DNA of 64,000 nt from Rhizobacter sp. Root1221 (GTDB lineage Bacteria; Pseudomonadota; Gammaproteobacteria; Burkholderiales; Burkholderiaceae_C), in assembly GCF_001425785.1 (NCBI RefSeq), contig NZ_LMDI01000034.1:164665-228664 (forward strand). Direction: 5' to 3'. Both the position numbers and the translations under genes were made by a program. The notes below the pieces were generated by a model. It did not search any database, had not been told where the DNA came from, and saw nothing but the letters and a program-made list of their open reading frames with translations. Shown piece by piece: positions 17,496 to 26,108 of this stretch. Numbering within the stretch: the stretch's first letter is position 1; the number at the start of each line of letters is the position of its first letter.

Positions 17496-19182
17496 GTGGC
17501 TTCCGCTGACTGAGGTGGTGTCTCGCCCCGGCCTGGCCGACCGGCCAGTCGCGCGAGTGCGGGGGGCGGTGCTCGGGCGCCCCGCGTTCGTCGCTGGCGT
17601 GCAGGCCTGGCGTGCGGCGTTTGCCGCGGTGCCCGGCGAGCGTGTCGCGCTGTACTTCGAAGACACCTTCGTGTTCGCCTGCGCGCTCTTCGGCGCGTGG
17701 CACGCGGGCAAACACGTGAGCCTGCCGGGTGACACGCAGGCGGCCACGCTGGCGCGCCTGCTGCCCACGGTCGATGCCTGCGCCGGCGACCTGCCCGGGG
17801 CCTTGCTGCCCCGGCCCGACGCACCGCACGTGCCCCTCGCCCCGCTTGACCCCTGGCGCACCGGCCTGGCCGTGCACACATCGGGGTCCAGCGGCGAACC
17901 GCTCTCCATCGCGAAGGCCCTGGCACAGCTCGACGCCGAGATGCACACGCTGCAGGCTGCTTTCGGCGCGTTGCTTGACGCCTGCGGCCCGGCCCGGGTG
18001 TTCGCCACCGTGTCGCACCAGCACATCTACGGCCTGCTGTTCCACGCGCTGTGGCCGCTGGCCGCCGGCCGCGTGCTGGAAGCCGAACGGCTGCCTTACC
18101 CCGAGACCATGGCCGACCAGCTCGGCGACGGTCCGGCGGTGCTGATCACGAGCCCCGCCCACCTGAAGCGCTTGCCCGACACGCTGGACTGGGCCGCGGC
18201 CCGTGCTGGCCTGGTGGCGGTGTTTTCGTCGGGCGGCCCGCTGTCACCCGAGGCCGCCGCCTCGTCGCTGGTGCTGCTGGGCCGGTCGCCCATCGAGGTG
18301 TTCGGCAGTTCCGAAACCGGTGGCATCGCGTGGCGCCAGCGTGCCGTCCACGGCGACCGCTGGACAGCGTTGCCCGGCATCCAGTGGCGGGCCGATGGAG
18401 ACGGCCACCTGGCCGTGCAGTCGGGCCACTTGCCCGACGCCCACTGGTACAACACCGCCGACCTGGTCGAGCCCGACGGCGACGGCTTCGTGCTGCGCGG
18501 CCGCGCTGACCGCATCGTCAAGATCGAGGAAAAGCGGGTGTCACTCACGGCCATGGAGCAGGCCCTGCTGGCCGGTGGTGACCTGGCCGAGGCCCGTGTC
18601 ATCGCATTGCCCGGTGACCGCCCACGGCTGGCGGTGGTCGGTGTGCCTACGGCCGCCGGCCGTGTCCGGCTCGACCAAGGCAAGCGGGTGCTGAACGACC
18701 ACCTGCGCGAGCAACTGCTGCAAGTGGTGGAACGGGTCGCGTTGCCGCGCCGCTTCCGCTATGTCGACCACCTGCCCACCAACGCCCAGGGCAAGACGCC
18801 CTTGGCCACGCTGCAGGCGCTGTTCCGCGCCACGCAGCCGGTGCCCGACTGGCAACTGCGCGAGGCACTGAAGGCCGTGGCACGGCTCGACGTGCACGCC
18901 GACCTGCTGCCGTTCGAGGGGCACTTCCCCGGCACGCCGTTGCTGCCCGGTGTGGTGCAGATCGACTGGGCCGTGGACTTCGGCCGCCAGTGTTTCCCGG
19001 TGCCGCGCCGCTTCCTGCGGCTTGACGCGCTGAAGTTCCAGCGCCCCGTGTTGCCTGGCATGCAGGTCGACCTCACGCTCACTTGGCGTCCCGCCGACCG
19101 GGTGCTCGGCTTTTCCTATGTGTCGGAGGAGGGCACCCACGCATCCGGTTCGGTCGTGTTCGGAGCCGATGACGATGCGTGA
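17488..19182 (+). CDS. acyl/aryl-ACP ligase fused to a hot-dog dehydratase domain (ApeH-ApeI fusion)
   Basis: 564 residues. Residues 1-about 445 form an adenylate-forming ligase: A3 motif TSGSSGEP at 131-138 (a variant of TSGSTGxPK), FGSSETGG, the YNTADLVE and GRADRIVKIEEKRVS motifs and a late catalytic Lys region (NAQGKTP). Residues about 455-564 form a FabZ/ApeI-like hot-dog domain with HFPGTPLLPGVVQ. In the E. coli-type cluster these are separate genes; here they are one chain. Expected role: activate the aryl starter and load it on the carrier protein, with the C-terminus dehydrating or binding 3-hydroxyacyl-ACP. The 8-bp overlap with the next gene repeats ATGCGTGA. Confidence 0.87.
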   Translation: MAEWLPLTEVVSRPGLADRPVARVRGAVLGRPAFVAGVQAWRAAFAAVPGERVALYFEDTFVFACALFGAWHAGKHVSLPGDTQAATLARLLPTVDACAGDLPGALLPRPDAPHVPLAPLDPWRTGLAVHTSGSSGEPLSIAKALAQLDAEMHTLQAAFGALLDACGPARVFATVSHQHIYGLLFHALWPLAAGRVLEAERLPYPETMADQLGDGPAVLITSPAHLKRLPDTLDWAAARAGLVAVFSSGGPLSPEAAASSLVLLGRSPIEVFGSSETGGIAWRQRAVHGDRWTALPGIQWRADGDGHLAVQSGHLPDAHWYNTADLVEPDGDGFVLRGRADRIVKIEEKRVSLTAMEQALLAGGDLAEARVIALPGDRPRLAVVGVPTAAGRVRLDQGKRVLNDHLREQLLQVVERVALPRRFRYVDHLPTNAQGKTPLATLQALFRATQPVPDWQLREALKAVARLDVHADLLPFEGHFPGTPLLPGVVQIDWAVDFGRQCFPVPRRFLRLDALKFQRPVLPGMQVDLTLTWRPADRVLGFSYVSEEGTHASGSVVFGADDDA

Positions 19183-19927
19183 ACCCGGCACCTTCCTGCC
19201 AGTGGTCGTGATCCCTGTCTACAACCACCCCGGCACCATCGGCGCCATGGTGGCGGCCGTGCGTGGCCACGGCTTGCCCTGCATCCTGGTCGACGACGGC
19301 AGCGAACCGGGCTGCGCCGCCGTGCTCGATGCACTGGCCGCGGCCGGCGGTGGGGTGTCGCTGATGCGGTTGCCCGTCAACCAGGGCAAGGGCGGGGCCA
19401 TGATGGCCGGCCTGCGCGAGGCGCAGCGGCGCGGCCACACCCACGCCCTCCAGATCGACGCCGATGGCCAGCACGACCCGCGCGACATCCCGAAGTTCCT
19501 GGCCACGGCGCGCGCGAGGGTGACGGAACTCGTGTGCGGCACGCCCGTGTACGACGCGTCGATTCCGAAAGGGCGGCTCTACGGCCGCTACCTCACGCAC
19601 GTGTGGGTCTGGATCAACACGCTGTCGTTCGAGATCCGCGATTCCATGTGCGGCTTCCGCGTGTACCCGCTCGATGCCACGGTGGCGGTGCTCGACAGCG
19701 CCACGCTCGGCCGCCGCATGGACTTCGACACCGAGGTGCTCGTGCGCCTGTACTGGCGTGGGGTGCGGTTTGCCAACGTGCCCACGCGGGTCACCTACCC
19801 GCTCGACGGCATCTCGCACTTCAAGGCGCTGCGCGACAACGTGCTGATCTCGCGCATGCACGCCCGGCTGTTCTTCGGCATGCTGGTGCGCCTGCCGTTG
19901 CTGCTGTGGCGCAAGGTGGTCCGGTGA
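19175..19927 (+). CDS. family 2 glycosyltransferase
   Basis: 250 residues; the ATG at 19175 has GGAG nine bases upstream, better than the ATG at 19169. GT-A fold: VVIPVYNHP, ILVDDGS, the metal site DADGQ (95-99) and the dolichyl-phosphate-mannose-synthase-like MCGFRVYPLD. Hydrophobic, basic C-terminus suggests membrane association. Aryl-polyene clusters commonly contain such an enzyme, possibly adding sugar to the lipid anchor. The 3' end overlaps the next gene by GTGA. Confidence 0.87.
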   Translation: MREPGTFLPVVVIPVYNHPGTIGAMVAAVRGHGLPCILVDDGSEPGCAAVLDALAAAGGGVSLMRLPVNQGKGGAMMAGLREAQRRGHTHALQIDADGQHDPRDIPKFLATARARVTELVCGTPVYDASIPKGRLYGRYLTHVWVWINTLSFEIRDSMCGFRVYPLDATVAVLDSATLGRRMDFDTEVLVRLYWRGVRFANVPTRVTYPLDGISHFKALRDNVLISRMHARLFFGMLVRLPLLLWRKVVR

Positions 19928-20844
19928 AACCGGTGCATTGGGCCGAGCTCGGCGAAAGCACGTTCGTGTGGGGCATGCGCTTCCTCGTGGGGGTGCACAA
20001 CCTGCTCGGCCGCGTGCCGTTCCTGCTGGTGCTGTACCCCGTGGTCTTCTACTACCGGGCCACGAAGGGTGTGGCGCGGCAGGCGTCGATGGCATACCTG
20101 CAACGGATGGAGGCGGCCCACGGCGCGCTCGGCGCGCCGCCGGGCTGGCGCCAGGGCCTGCGGCACTTCCTGTCGTTCGGCGACACCTTGCTCGACAAGA
20201 TCCTCTCGATGAGCGGGCGATACCGCTTCGACCGCCTGCGGTTCTTCGGCATCGAGGCCATCCTCGCGATGATCGCGCGCGGCCAGGGCGGGCTGTTCAT
20301 CACGGCCCACATGGGCTGCCTCGAGATGTGCCAGGCGGCCGTCAACAGCACGCGGCGCATCCGCCTGAACGTGCTGGTGCACACCGCCCACGCCGAACAG
20401 TTCAACCGCCTGCTGGGCCGGCTCGACCCTGACGGCCGCGTGCGCCTGCTGCAGGTGACCGACATCACCCCCGCCACCGCGGTGTTGCTGTCCGACTGCG
20501 TGGCCCGCGGCGAATTCGTCGCCATCGCTGGCGACCGCGTGCCCGTGGGCGGTGGCCGAACCGTGCGTGCGCCGTTCCTCGGCCACGAGGCCGAATGGCC
20601 CGTGGGGCCGTACGTGCTGGCCGGTCTGCTCAAATGCCCGCTGTACCTGATGGCGTGTCTGCGCGACGGCGACGGTTATGCCGTGCACTTCGATTGCCTC
20701 GCCGAAGAAGTGGTGCTGCCGCGCAAGGCCCGCGAGGAGGTGTTTGCCACCCTCGCCGCGCGCTTCGCCCAACGGATCGAGACGTTGCTCGCGAAAGCAC
20801 CGTACGAGTGGTTCAATTTTTTCCCGTTCTGGGGTTCCCGATGA
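19924..20844 (+). CDS. LpxL/HtrB-like lysophospholipid acyltransferase
   Basis: 306 residues from a GTG in a 4-bp overlap. N-terminal membrane helix (FLLVLYPVVFYY), then the LPLAT core with HMGCLE (HX4E, as in LpxL/HtrB) and the conserved GDRVP motif. In lipid A synthesis these enzymes add secondary acyl chains. In this cluster the likely job is acyl transfer on the aryl-polyene lipid anchor. ATGA overlap with the ammonia lyase. Confidence 0.88.
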   Translation: MKPVHWAELGESTFVWGMRFLVGVHNLLGRVPFLLVLYPVVFYYRATKGVARQASMAYLQRMEAAHGALGAPPGWRQGLRHFLSFGDTLLDKILSMSGRYRFDRLRFFGIEAILAMIARGQGGLFITAHMGCLEMCQAAVNSTRRIRLNVLVHTAHAEQFNRLLGRLDPDGRVRLLQVTDITPATAVLLSDCVARGEFVAIAGDRVPVGGGRTVRAPFLGHEAEWPVGPYVLAGLLKCPLYLMACLRDGDGYAVHFDCLAEEVVLPRKAREEVFATLAARFAQRIETLLAKAPYEWFNFFPFWGSR

Positions 20845-22394
20845 CAACTTCCGCCCACGACCTTCCTCGCATCCTGTTCGACGGCAGCCGCCTCGGCCTG
20901 GAGGACATCGTTGCGCTGTCCGCCCGCCGCGCGCGCGCCGAACTGTCCACTGCGCCCGCGTTCACCGCGCGCATTGCCCGCGGCGCGGAGTTCCTCGACC
21001 GCTTGCTGCGCGAGGACGGGGTGGTCTACGGTGTCACCACCGGCTACGGCGACTCCTGCACCGTCACCATCCCGCCCGACCTGGTGGCCGAGTTGCCGCA
21101 CCACCTGTACACGTACCACGGCTGTGGTGCCGGCCGGTTCCTGACACCCGAGGAAACGCGCGCGGTGCTCGCGGTGCGCCTCGCGTCGCTGGCGCAAGGC
21201 ATGTCCGGCGTCAGCGTGGCGCTGCTGCAGCAGCTCGAGCACCTGCTCGTGCACGACGTGCTGCCGCTGATCCCCGCCGAGGGGTCGGTGGGCGCGAGCG
21301 GCGACCTCACGCCGCTGTCGTACGTGGCCGCCGTGTTGTGCGGTGAGCGCGACGTGTTGTACCAGGGCCAGACCCGCCCGGCCGGCGAGGTGCTGGCCGA
21401 GCTGGGCATCGCCCCGCTGCGCCTGCGGCCGAAGGAAGGCCTGGCCATCATGAACGGCACCGCGGTGATGACCGCGCTGGCGTGCCTGGCCTTCGAGCGG
21501 GCCGACCGCGTGGCGCGCCTCGCCACGCGCCTCACCGCGTGCAACGTGGTGGCCAGCAGCGGCAACGCCCACCATTTCGACGAAACCCTGTTTTCGGTCA
21601 AGCCACACGCCGGGCAGCAGCGGGTGGCCGCTCGCCTGCGTGCCGACCTGGACACCGGCACGGCCGACCGCGCCAGCCGCAACGAGCAGCGCCTGCAGGA
21701 CCGCTACTCGCTGCGTTGTGCCCCCCATGTGATCGGTGTGCTCGAAGACGCACTGCCGTTCTTCCGCACGCTGATCGAGAACGAGCTCAACAGCGCGAAC
21801 GACAACCCCATCATCGACGCCGAAGGTGAGCGGGTGCTGCACGGCGGCCACTTCTACGGGGGCCACATCGCCTTCGCGATGGACGGCCTGAAAAACGCCG
21901 TGGCCAACGTCGCCGACCTGCTGGACCGCCAGATGGCGCTGCTGGTCGACACCCGCTACAACCACGGCCTGCCGTCCAACCTGTCGGGGGCCACCGGCCC
22001 GCGCGCGGCCATCAACCATGGCCTGAAGGCACTGCAGATCAGCGTCTCCGCCTGGACGGCCGAGGCGCTGAAGCAGACCATGCCCGCGTCGGTCTTCTCG
22101 CGGTCCACCGAGTGCCACAACCAGGACAAGGTCAGCATGGGCACCATTGCCGCACGCGACTGCCTGCGCGTGCTCGACCTCACCGAGCAGGTGCTCGCCG
22201 CCATGCTGATCACCGCGCGCCAGGGCCTCGCGCTGCGCCGGCGCGTGGAGCCGGCGCTGGTGTTGTCGGCCGCGCTGTCCGCGTTCGAGAGCGACCTGTC
22301 CGACCGCGTGCCGCTGGTGGTGGAAGACCGTGCCCTCGACCGCGACCTGCAGGCACTGCTGCGCGTGCGCGACGACGCCGTCTGGAACCCTTGA
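20841..22394 (+). CDS. MIO-type aromatic amino acid ammonia lyase (HAL/PAL/TAL family)
   Basis: 517 residues. The self-forming MIO cofactor triad Ala152-Ser153-Gly154 sits in GSVGASGDLTPLS; the catalytic Tyr63 is in YGVTTGYG. The position of histidase Glu414 is Gln428 (HNQDKVSM), as in phenylalanine and tyrosine lyases, so histidase activity is unlikely. The substrate-selectivity loop reads Tyr92-His93-Gly94, unlike textbook HAL (Ser-His) or bacterial TAL (His-Leu). Expected product: trans-cinnamate or p-coumarate as polyene starter. ATGA overlap with the preceding acyltransferase. The exact amino acid substrate is not decided by the sequence. Confidence 0.9.
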   Translation: MTTSAHDLPRILFDGSRLGLEDIVALSARRARAELSTAPAFTARIARGAEFLDRLLREDGVVYGVTTGYGDSCTVTIPPDLVAELPHHLYTYHGCGAGRFLTPEETRAVLAVRLASLAQGMSGVSVALLQQLEHLLVHDVLPLIPAEGSVGASGDLTPLSYVAAVLCGERDVLYQGQTRPAGEVLAELGIAPLRLRPKEGLAIMNGTAVMTALACLAFERADRVARLATRLTACNVVASSGNAHHFDETLFSVKPHAGQQRVAARLRADLDTGTADRASRNEQRLQDRYSLRCAPHVIGVLEDALPFFRTLIENELNSANDNPIIDAEGERVLHGGHFYGGHIAFAMDGLKNAVANVADLLDRQMALLVDTRYNHGLPSNLSGATGPRAAINHGLKALQISVSAWTAEALKQTMPASVFSRSTECHNQDKVSMGTIAARDCLRVLDLTEQVLAAMLITARQGLALRRRVEPALVLSAALSAFESDLSDRVPLVVEDRALDRDLQALLRVRDDAVWNP

Positions 22395-22427
22395 ATCCGT
22401 GCCTCCCGATGGCCGCCCGGTGCACCC

Positions 22428-22847
22428 ATGACCCAGCCTGACCTGACCCACGAGCACACGGTGCGCCCCGAGTTCTACGATGTCGACCCGATGGACATCG
22501 TGTGGCACGGCAACTACGTGAAGTACCTCGAGGCGGCCCGTGCCGCGATGCTCGAGAAATTCAACTACGGCTACCGCGAGATGCGCGACTCGGGCTACGC
22601 CTGGCCCATCGTGGACATTCGCCTGAAGTATGTCGGTTCGGCGGTGTATGGCGAACCCATCGTCGTGCGTTGCGAAATCGTCGAATGGGAGAACCGCTTG
22701 CGCATCGAGTACGTCATCCGCGACCAGGCTTCGGGCCGCAAGCTGACCGTGGCACACACCACGCAGGTGGCCGTCGACATCACCACCCGCGAGATGTGTT
22801 TCGTGTCACCGCCGGTGCTGTGGGAACGCCTGGGGGTGAGTGCATGA
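22428..22847 (+). CDS. 4-hydroxybenzoyl-CoA thioesterase-family protein (ApeK-like)
   Basis: 139 residues, single hot-dog domain. The family signature is YDVDPMDIVWHGNYVKYLEAAR-like, with catalytic Asp20 and the HGNY motif. In aryl-polyene loci this enzyme is proposed to release or edit acyl-ACP intermediates in the cytoplasm. 33 bp after the ammonia lyase; overlaps the LolA-like gene by ATGA. Confidence 0.88.
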   Translation: MTQPDLTHEHTVRPEFYDVDPMDIVWHGNYVKYLEAARAAMLEKFNYGYREMRDSGYAWPIVDIRLKYVGSAVYGEPIVVRCEIVEWENRLRIEYVIRDQASGRKLTVAHTTQVAVDITTREMCFVSPPVLWERLGVSA

Positions 22848-23461
22848 AGCGCCGATCGTTCTGCGCCGCGGCGCTCGGGGTGGCCGCCGCCGGCGTCCGC
22901 GCGGCCGATGGCACCGTGCTGGGCCAGGTGCGCCAGCGCCTGGCCGATGCGCCGGTGCTCAAGGGCACGTTCGAGCAGCGCAAGTCGGTCAAGGGGTTCC
23001 GCAACCCGCTGGTGTCGCGGGGCGATTTCCTCGTCGCACGCGACCGCGGGGTCGTGTGGGCCACGCGCGAACCGTTTGCGTCCGCGCTGATCGTCACGCG
23101 CGACCGCCTGCTGTCGCGCCAGGCCGATGGCACCGTCAACACCCAGGTCGACGCCAGCCACGAGCCAGGCATCCGGGCGGTCAACGAGATGCTGTTCGCG
23201 CTGATGTCGGCAAACCTGGCGGTGTTGTCCGCCCGGTTCGAGGTGGACGGATCGCTGGTGGGCAAGGAGGGCTGGCGCCTGGTGCTCAAGCCGCGTGACG
23301 CGGCGCTCGCGCAATGGGTCACCCGCATCGAACTCGACGGTGACCGTTTCGTGCGCAAGGTGCGTTTTGCCGAAGCCGCCGGCGACAGCAGCGAGATCCT
23401 GCTGGCTGGCCACACCACTGCCCAGGCCCTGACCCCCGACGATGCCGCCCGTTTCGACTGA
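22844..23461 (+). CDS. LolA-like outer-membrane lipoprotein carrier homologue
   Basis: 205 residues. Signal peptide (MKRRSFCAAALGVAAAGVRAA), then a LolA-type domain recognised by LKGTFEQRKSVKGF and the pattern of paired strands that build the half-barrel. LolA ferries lipoproteins through the periplasm. The version in aryl-polyene clusters is thought to ferry the lipid-linked polyene. It is translated in overlap with both neighbours: 4 bp with the thioesterase and 20 bp with the exporter. Confidence 0.86.
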   Translation: MKRRSFCAAALGVAAAGVRAADGTVLGQVRQRLADAPVLKGTFEQRKSVKGFRNPLVSRGDFLVARDRGVVWATREPFASALIVTRDRLLSRQADGTVNTQVDASHEPGIRAVNEMLFALMSANLAVLSARFEVDGSLVGKEGWRLVLKPRDAALAQWVTRIELDGDRFVRKVRFAEAAGDSSEILLAGHTTAQALTPDDAARFD

Positions 23462-25769
23462 CCGGCGGGCCTGGGCCACCGCCGCGTTCGTGTGGCTGGC
23501 CATCGTGCTGGCGGTGGCGGTGCACCAGTGGCACTTCTGGCAGCACCCGGCGCTCGACACCGACGTGCTGGCGCTGCTGCCCGAGAACGAGCACGAACCC
23601 GAGGTCAGCGAGGCCACGCGCCGGCTGGCCGATGCGGCGTCGCGCCAGGTGTTCGTGCTGCTCGGTGCGGCCGACTGGGCTACCGCCCGGGCTGCGGCCG
23701 CCGCGTGGCGCACCGGCCTGGCGGCCGGACCATCACCGCTGAAACCCGCTGCCGGGCTCGACACCCGCACGCTGGAGAGCGCCGTCGGCTTCTACCGGCC
23801 CTGGCGTGACCGCCTGCTCACGCCCGCGCAGCGGCAACAACTTGCCCGGCAACCGGCAGCCGCCTGGGTGCAGAAGGCCCTGGCCACGCTGTACCAGCCG
23901 GCCGCAGGTGCCCGCCTCACCGACTGGGCCACCGACCCGCTGGGCCTGTGGACCGGCTGGTGGTCCGAGCGGGCGGCCGACACCCGGCTGCGCCCGCGGG
24001 ACCAGGAACTCTGGCTCAGCGAGGGTGGCCGCGAATGGATCGCGTTGCCCTACGAAGTGTCCGGGCGTGCGTTCGCGCTCGACGGCAACCCCGTGCTGGG
24101 CGACGCGCTGGGCCGTGCGGACGCGGCCGCGCGTGCCGTCGACCCGGCGGTGACGCTGCTGCGGGCCGGCGTGCCGCTGCACGGCGAGGCCGCGGCGGTG
24201 CAGGCGAACCGGGAAATCAACACCATCGGCTGGGGTTCGCTGGCCGCCGTGCTGCTGCTCGTGTGGCTGGCGTTCCGTTCGCTGCGCCCCATCGTGCTCG
24301 TGGCGCTGTCGCTCGGCATCGGCGTGGCGGCCGCGCTGTCGGTCACCGCGTGGGTGTTCGGCCAGGTGCACATGATCACGCTTGTGTTTGGCGCAAGCCT
24401 GGTGGGGGTGGCCGAGGACTACGGCATCCACTACTTCGCCACCCGCCAGGGCCACCCCGACGTGGCACCGCGGTCGATGATGCGCCAGCTGTTGCCGGGC
24501 CTCGCGCTGGCGCTGGCCACCAGTGTGCTCGCGTACCTCACGCTCGGCCTCGCGCCGTTCCCCGGCCTGCGGCAGATGGCCGTGTTTTCGGCCGTGGGCC
24601 TGGCGGCTGCGTTCCTGACCGCGGTGTGCTGGTTCCCGTGGCTCGACCGCGGCACCGTGCGGCCCACACGCTTTGCCGCCGCGGTGGCCGGCAGCCTCGC
24701 CGGATGGCCGCGCCTGCGGCTCACGCGCCGCTCGCTCTGGGGTTACGCCGCGCTGCTGCTGGTGTGTGGTGGCGGGTGGTGGCAACTCCACACCAGCGAC
24801 GACATCCGCCAGCTGCAGGGCTCGCCCGCGGTGCTGATGCAATCGCAGCGCGACGTGGGCCGCCTGCTCGGGGTGCCGAGCCCCGCGCAGTTCTACCTGG
24901 TGCGCGGCGGTTCGCCGGAACAGGTGCTCGAACGAGAGGAAGCCTTGAAGGTGCGGCTCGACGGCCTGGTGCACACCGGCCGGGTGGCGGGCTACCGGGC
25001 CGTGTCCGACTGGGTGCCATCCGCCCAGCGGCAGGCGGCCGACGCCGCGTTGACGGCCCGGGTCGAGGCCGAGGTGGTGTCGGCCGTCAACACCCAGCTG
25101 GGTGAATCGCTGGCGCGCGCGCCCTTCGACACCGCGCCCCTCACGCTCGAACGCTGGTTCGCCGACCCGGTGTCCGCCCCCGCGCGCGACCTGTGGCTGG
25201 GCCCTGTGCGAGGTGGGGTGGCCAGTGTCGTGATGGTGCGCGGCCTCAGCGATCCCGCGCTGCTGCCGCAACTGGCCGCGGTGGCCGACGGGCTCGATGG
25301 GGTGCGCTGGGTGGACAAGACCGCCGAGATATCCGCGCTGCTGGGCCGCTACCGCGTGGCGATGACGTGGCTGCTGCTGCTGGGGCACGTGGCGGTGTAT
25401 GCGGTGCTGTGGTGGCGGTTGCGCCACCTGGCGTGGCGCGCGGCATTGCCCGCGGTGATCGCGAGCGGCCTGGCCGTGGCCATCCTCGGGTGGATGGGGC
25501 AGCCGTTCCAGCTGTTCACGGTGCTCGCGCTGGTGCTGTTGCTGGGCATCGGGGTCGACTACGGCATCTTCCTGCTGGAACACGACGGCGACCCGTCGGC
25601 CTGGCTGGCCGTGGCGCTCGGCGCGGCGAGCACCTGGCTGTCATTCGGCCTGCTGGGCCTGTCGGCCACGCCGGCCTTGCGTGCGTTCGGTTTGACCTTG
25701 CTGTTCGGGGTGCTGCTGGTGTGGATGCTGGCGCCGATGTTCCGCCCGCCGGTCAGTGGCCGGCCCTGA
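23442..25769 (+). CDS. MMPL/RND-type exporter (aryl-polyene lipid export)
   Basis: 775 residues with the duplicated MMPL layout: one helix, a large periplasmic domain, then a five-to-six helix bundle, repeated. Key segments are FGASLVGVAEDYGIHYFATR in the first bundle (shortened here) and GIGVDYGIFLLEHD in the second, which carry the proton-relay Asp residues of the family. It probably drives the polyene lipid out of the inner membrane to the LolA-like protein. It ends the first half of the cluster; its 3' end overlaps the convergent small gene at 25753 by 17 bp. Confidence 0.9.
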   Translation: MPPVSTDRRAWATAAFVWLAIVLAVAVHQWHFWQHPALDTDVLALLPENEHEPEVSEATRRLADAASRQVFVLLGAADWATARAAAAAWRTGLAAGPSPLKPAAGLDTRTLESAVGFYRPWRDRLLTPAQRQQLARQPAAAWVQKALATLYQPAAGARLTDWATDPLGLWTGWWSERAADTRLRPRDQELWLSEGGREWIALPYEVSGRAFALDGNPVLGDALGRADAAARAVDPAVTLLRAGVPLHGEAAAVQANREINTIGWGSLAAVLLLVWLAFRSLRPIVLVALSLGIGVAAALSVTAWVFGQVHMITLVFGASLVGVAEDYGIHYFATRQGHPDVAPRSMMRQLLPGLALALATSVLAYLTLGLAPFPGLRQMAVFSAVGLAAAFLTAVCWFPWLDRGTVRPTRFAAAVAGSLAGWPRLRLTRRSLWGYAALLLVCGGGWWQLHTSDDIRQLQGSPAVLMQSQRDVGRLLGVPSPAQFYLVRGGSPEQVLEREEALKVRLDGLVHTGRVAGYRAVSDWVPSAQRQAADAALTARVEAEVVSAVNTQLGESLARAPFDTAPLTLERWFADPVSAPARDLWLGPVRGGVASVVMVRGLSDPALLPQLAAVADGLDGVRWVDKTAEISALLGRYRVAMTWLLLLGHVAVYAVLWWRLRHLAWRAALPAVIASGLAVAILGWMGQPFQLFTVLALVLLLGIGVDYGIFLLEHDGDPSAWLAVALGAASTWLSFGLLGLSATPALRAFGLTLLFGVLLVWMLAPMFRPPVSGRP

Positions 25770-25965
25770 CCCGCACGGAGGGCATCGCCACCGCGCGGCC
25801 CATCACGGCCCGCGCATACAGGTACTCCCGGCGGTCCCGTTCGCTCAGGCCGTCCATGTCGACGTGGCCTGCGGCATCACACGGGAACGCGAACACCTCG
25901 CCATCGGGGATCAGCGGCTGGAAACGCAACTCATAGCGGCACGGGTTCATCGACGAAGTGTTCAT
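25753..25965 (-). CDS. small conserved-looking protein of unknown function
   Basis: 70 residues from an ATG with an excellent AGAGGAG site. Composition is mixed and polar: RYELRFQPLIPDGEVFAFPCD, then DMDGLSERDRREYLYARAVMGR. No signal peptide or membrane segment. Similar short cytosolic proteins appear in Burkholderia-type genomes, but I know of no function. Convergent with the exporter gene and overlapping it by 17 bp. It lies outside the pigment pathway as far as I can see. Confidence 0.72.
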   Translation of the reverse strand: MNTSSMNPCRYELRFQPLIPDGEVFAFPCDAAGHVDMDGLSERDRREYLYARAVMGRAVAMPSVRVRAGH

Positions 25966-26108
25966 GGTGGGCTCCTCTGACCAGCGATCTTCTGCGGCCT
26001 TGAAGTCAGAGTAGGCGCACACCCTCGCGCCTGCCATGCCCCATATGTGGGAGGTGATCATCAAAATGACGGAAGTCACACACCTTTGCGGCGGATCGAC
26101 TGCCCCAT

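Noticed and set aside
20676-22757. 693-codon minus-strand frame opposite the ammonia lyase
   Set aside because: Same reason: shadow of a real gene with intact active site on the plus strand.
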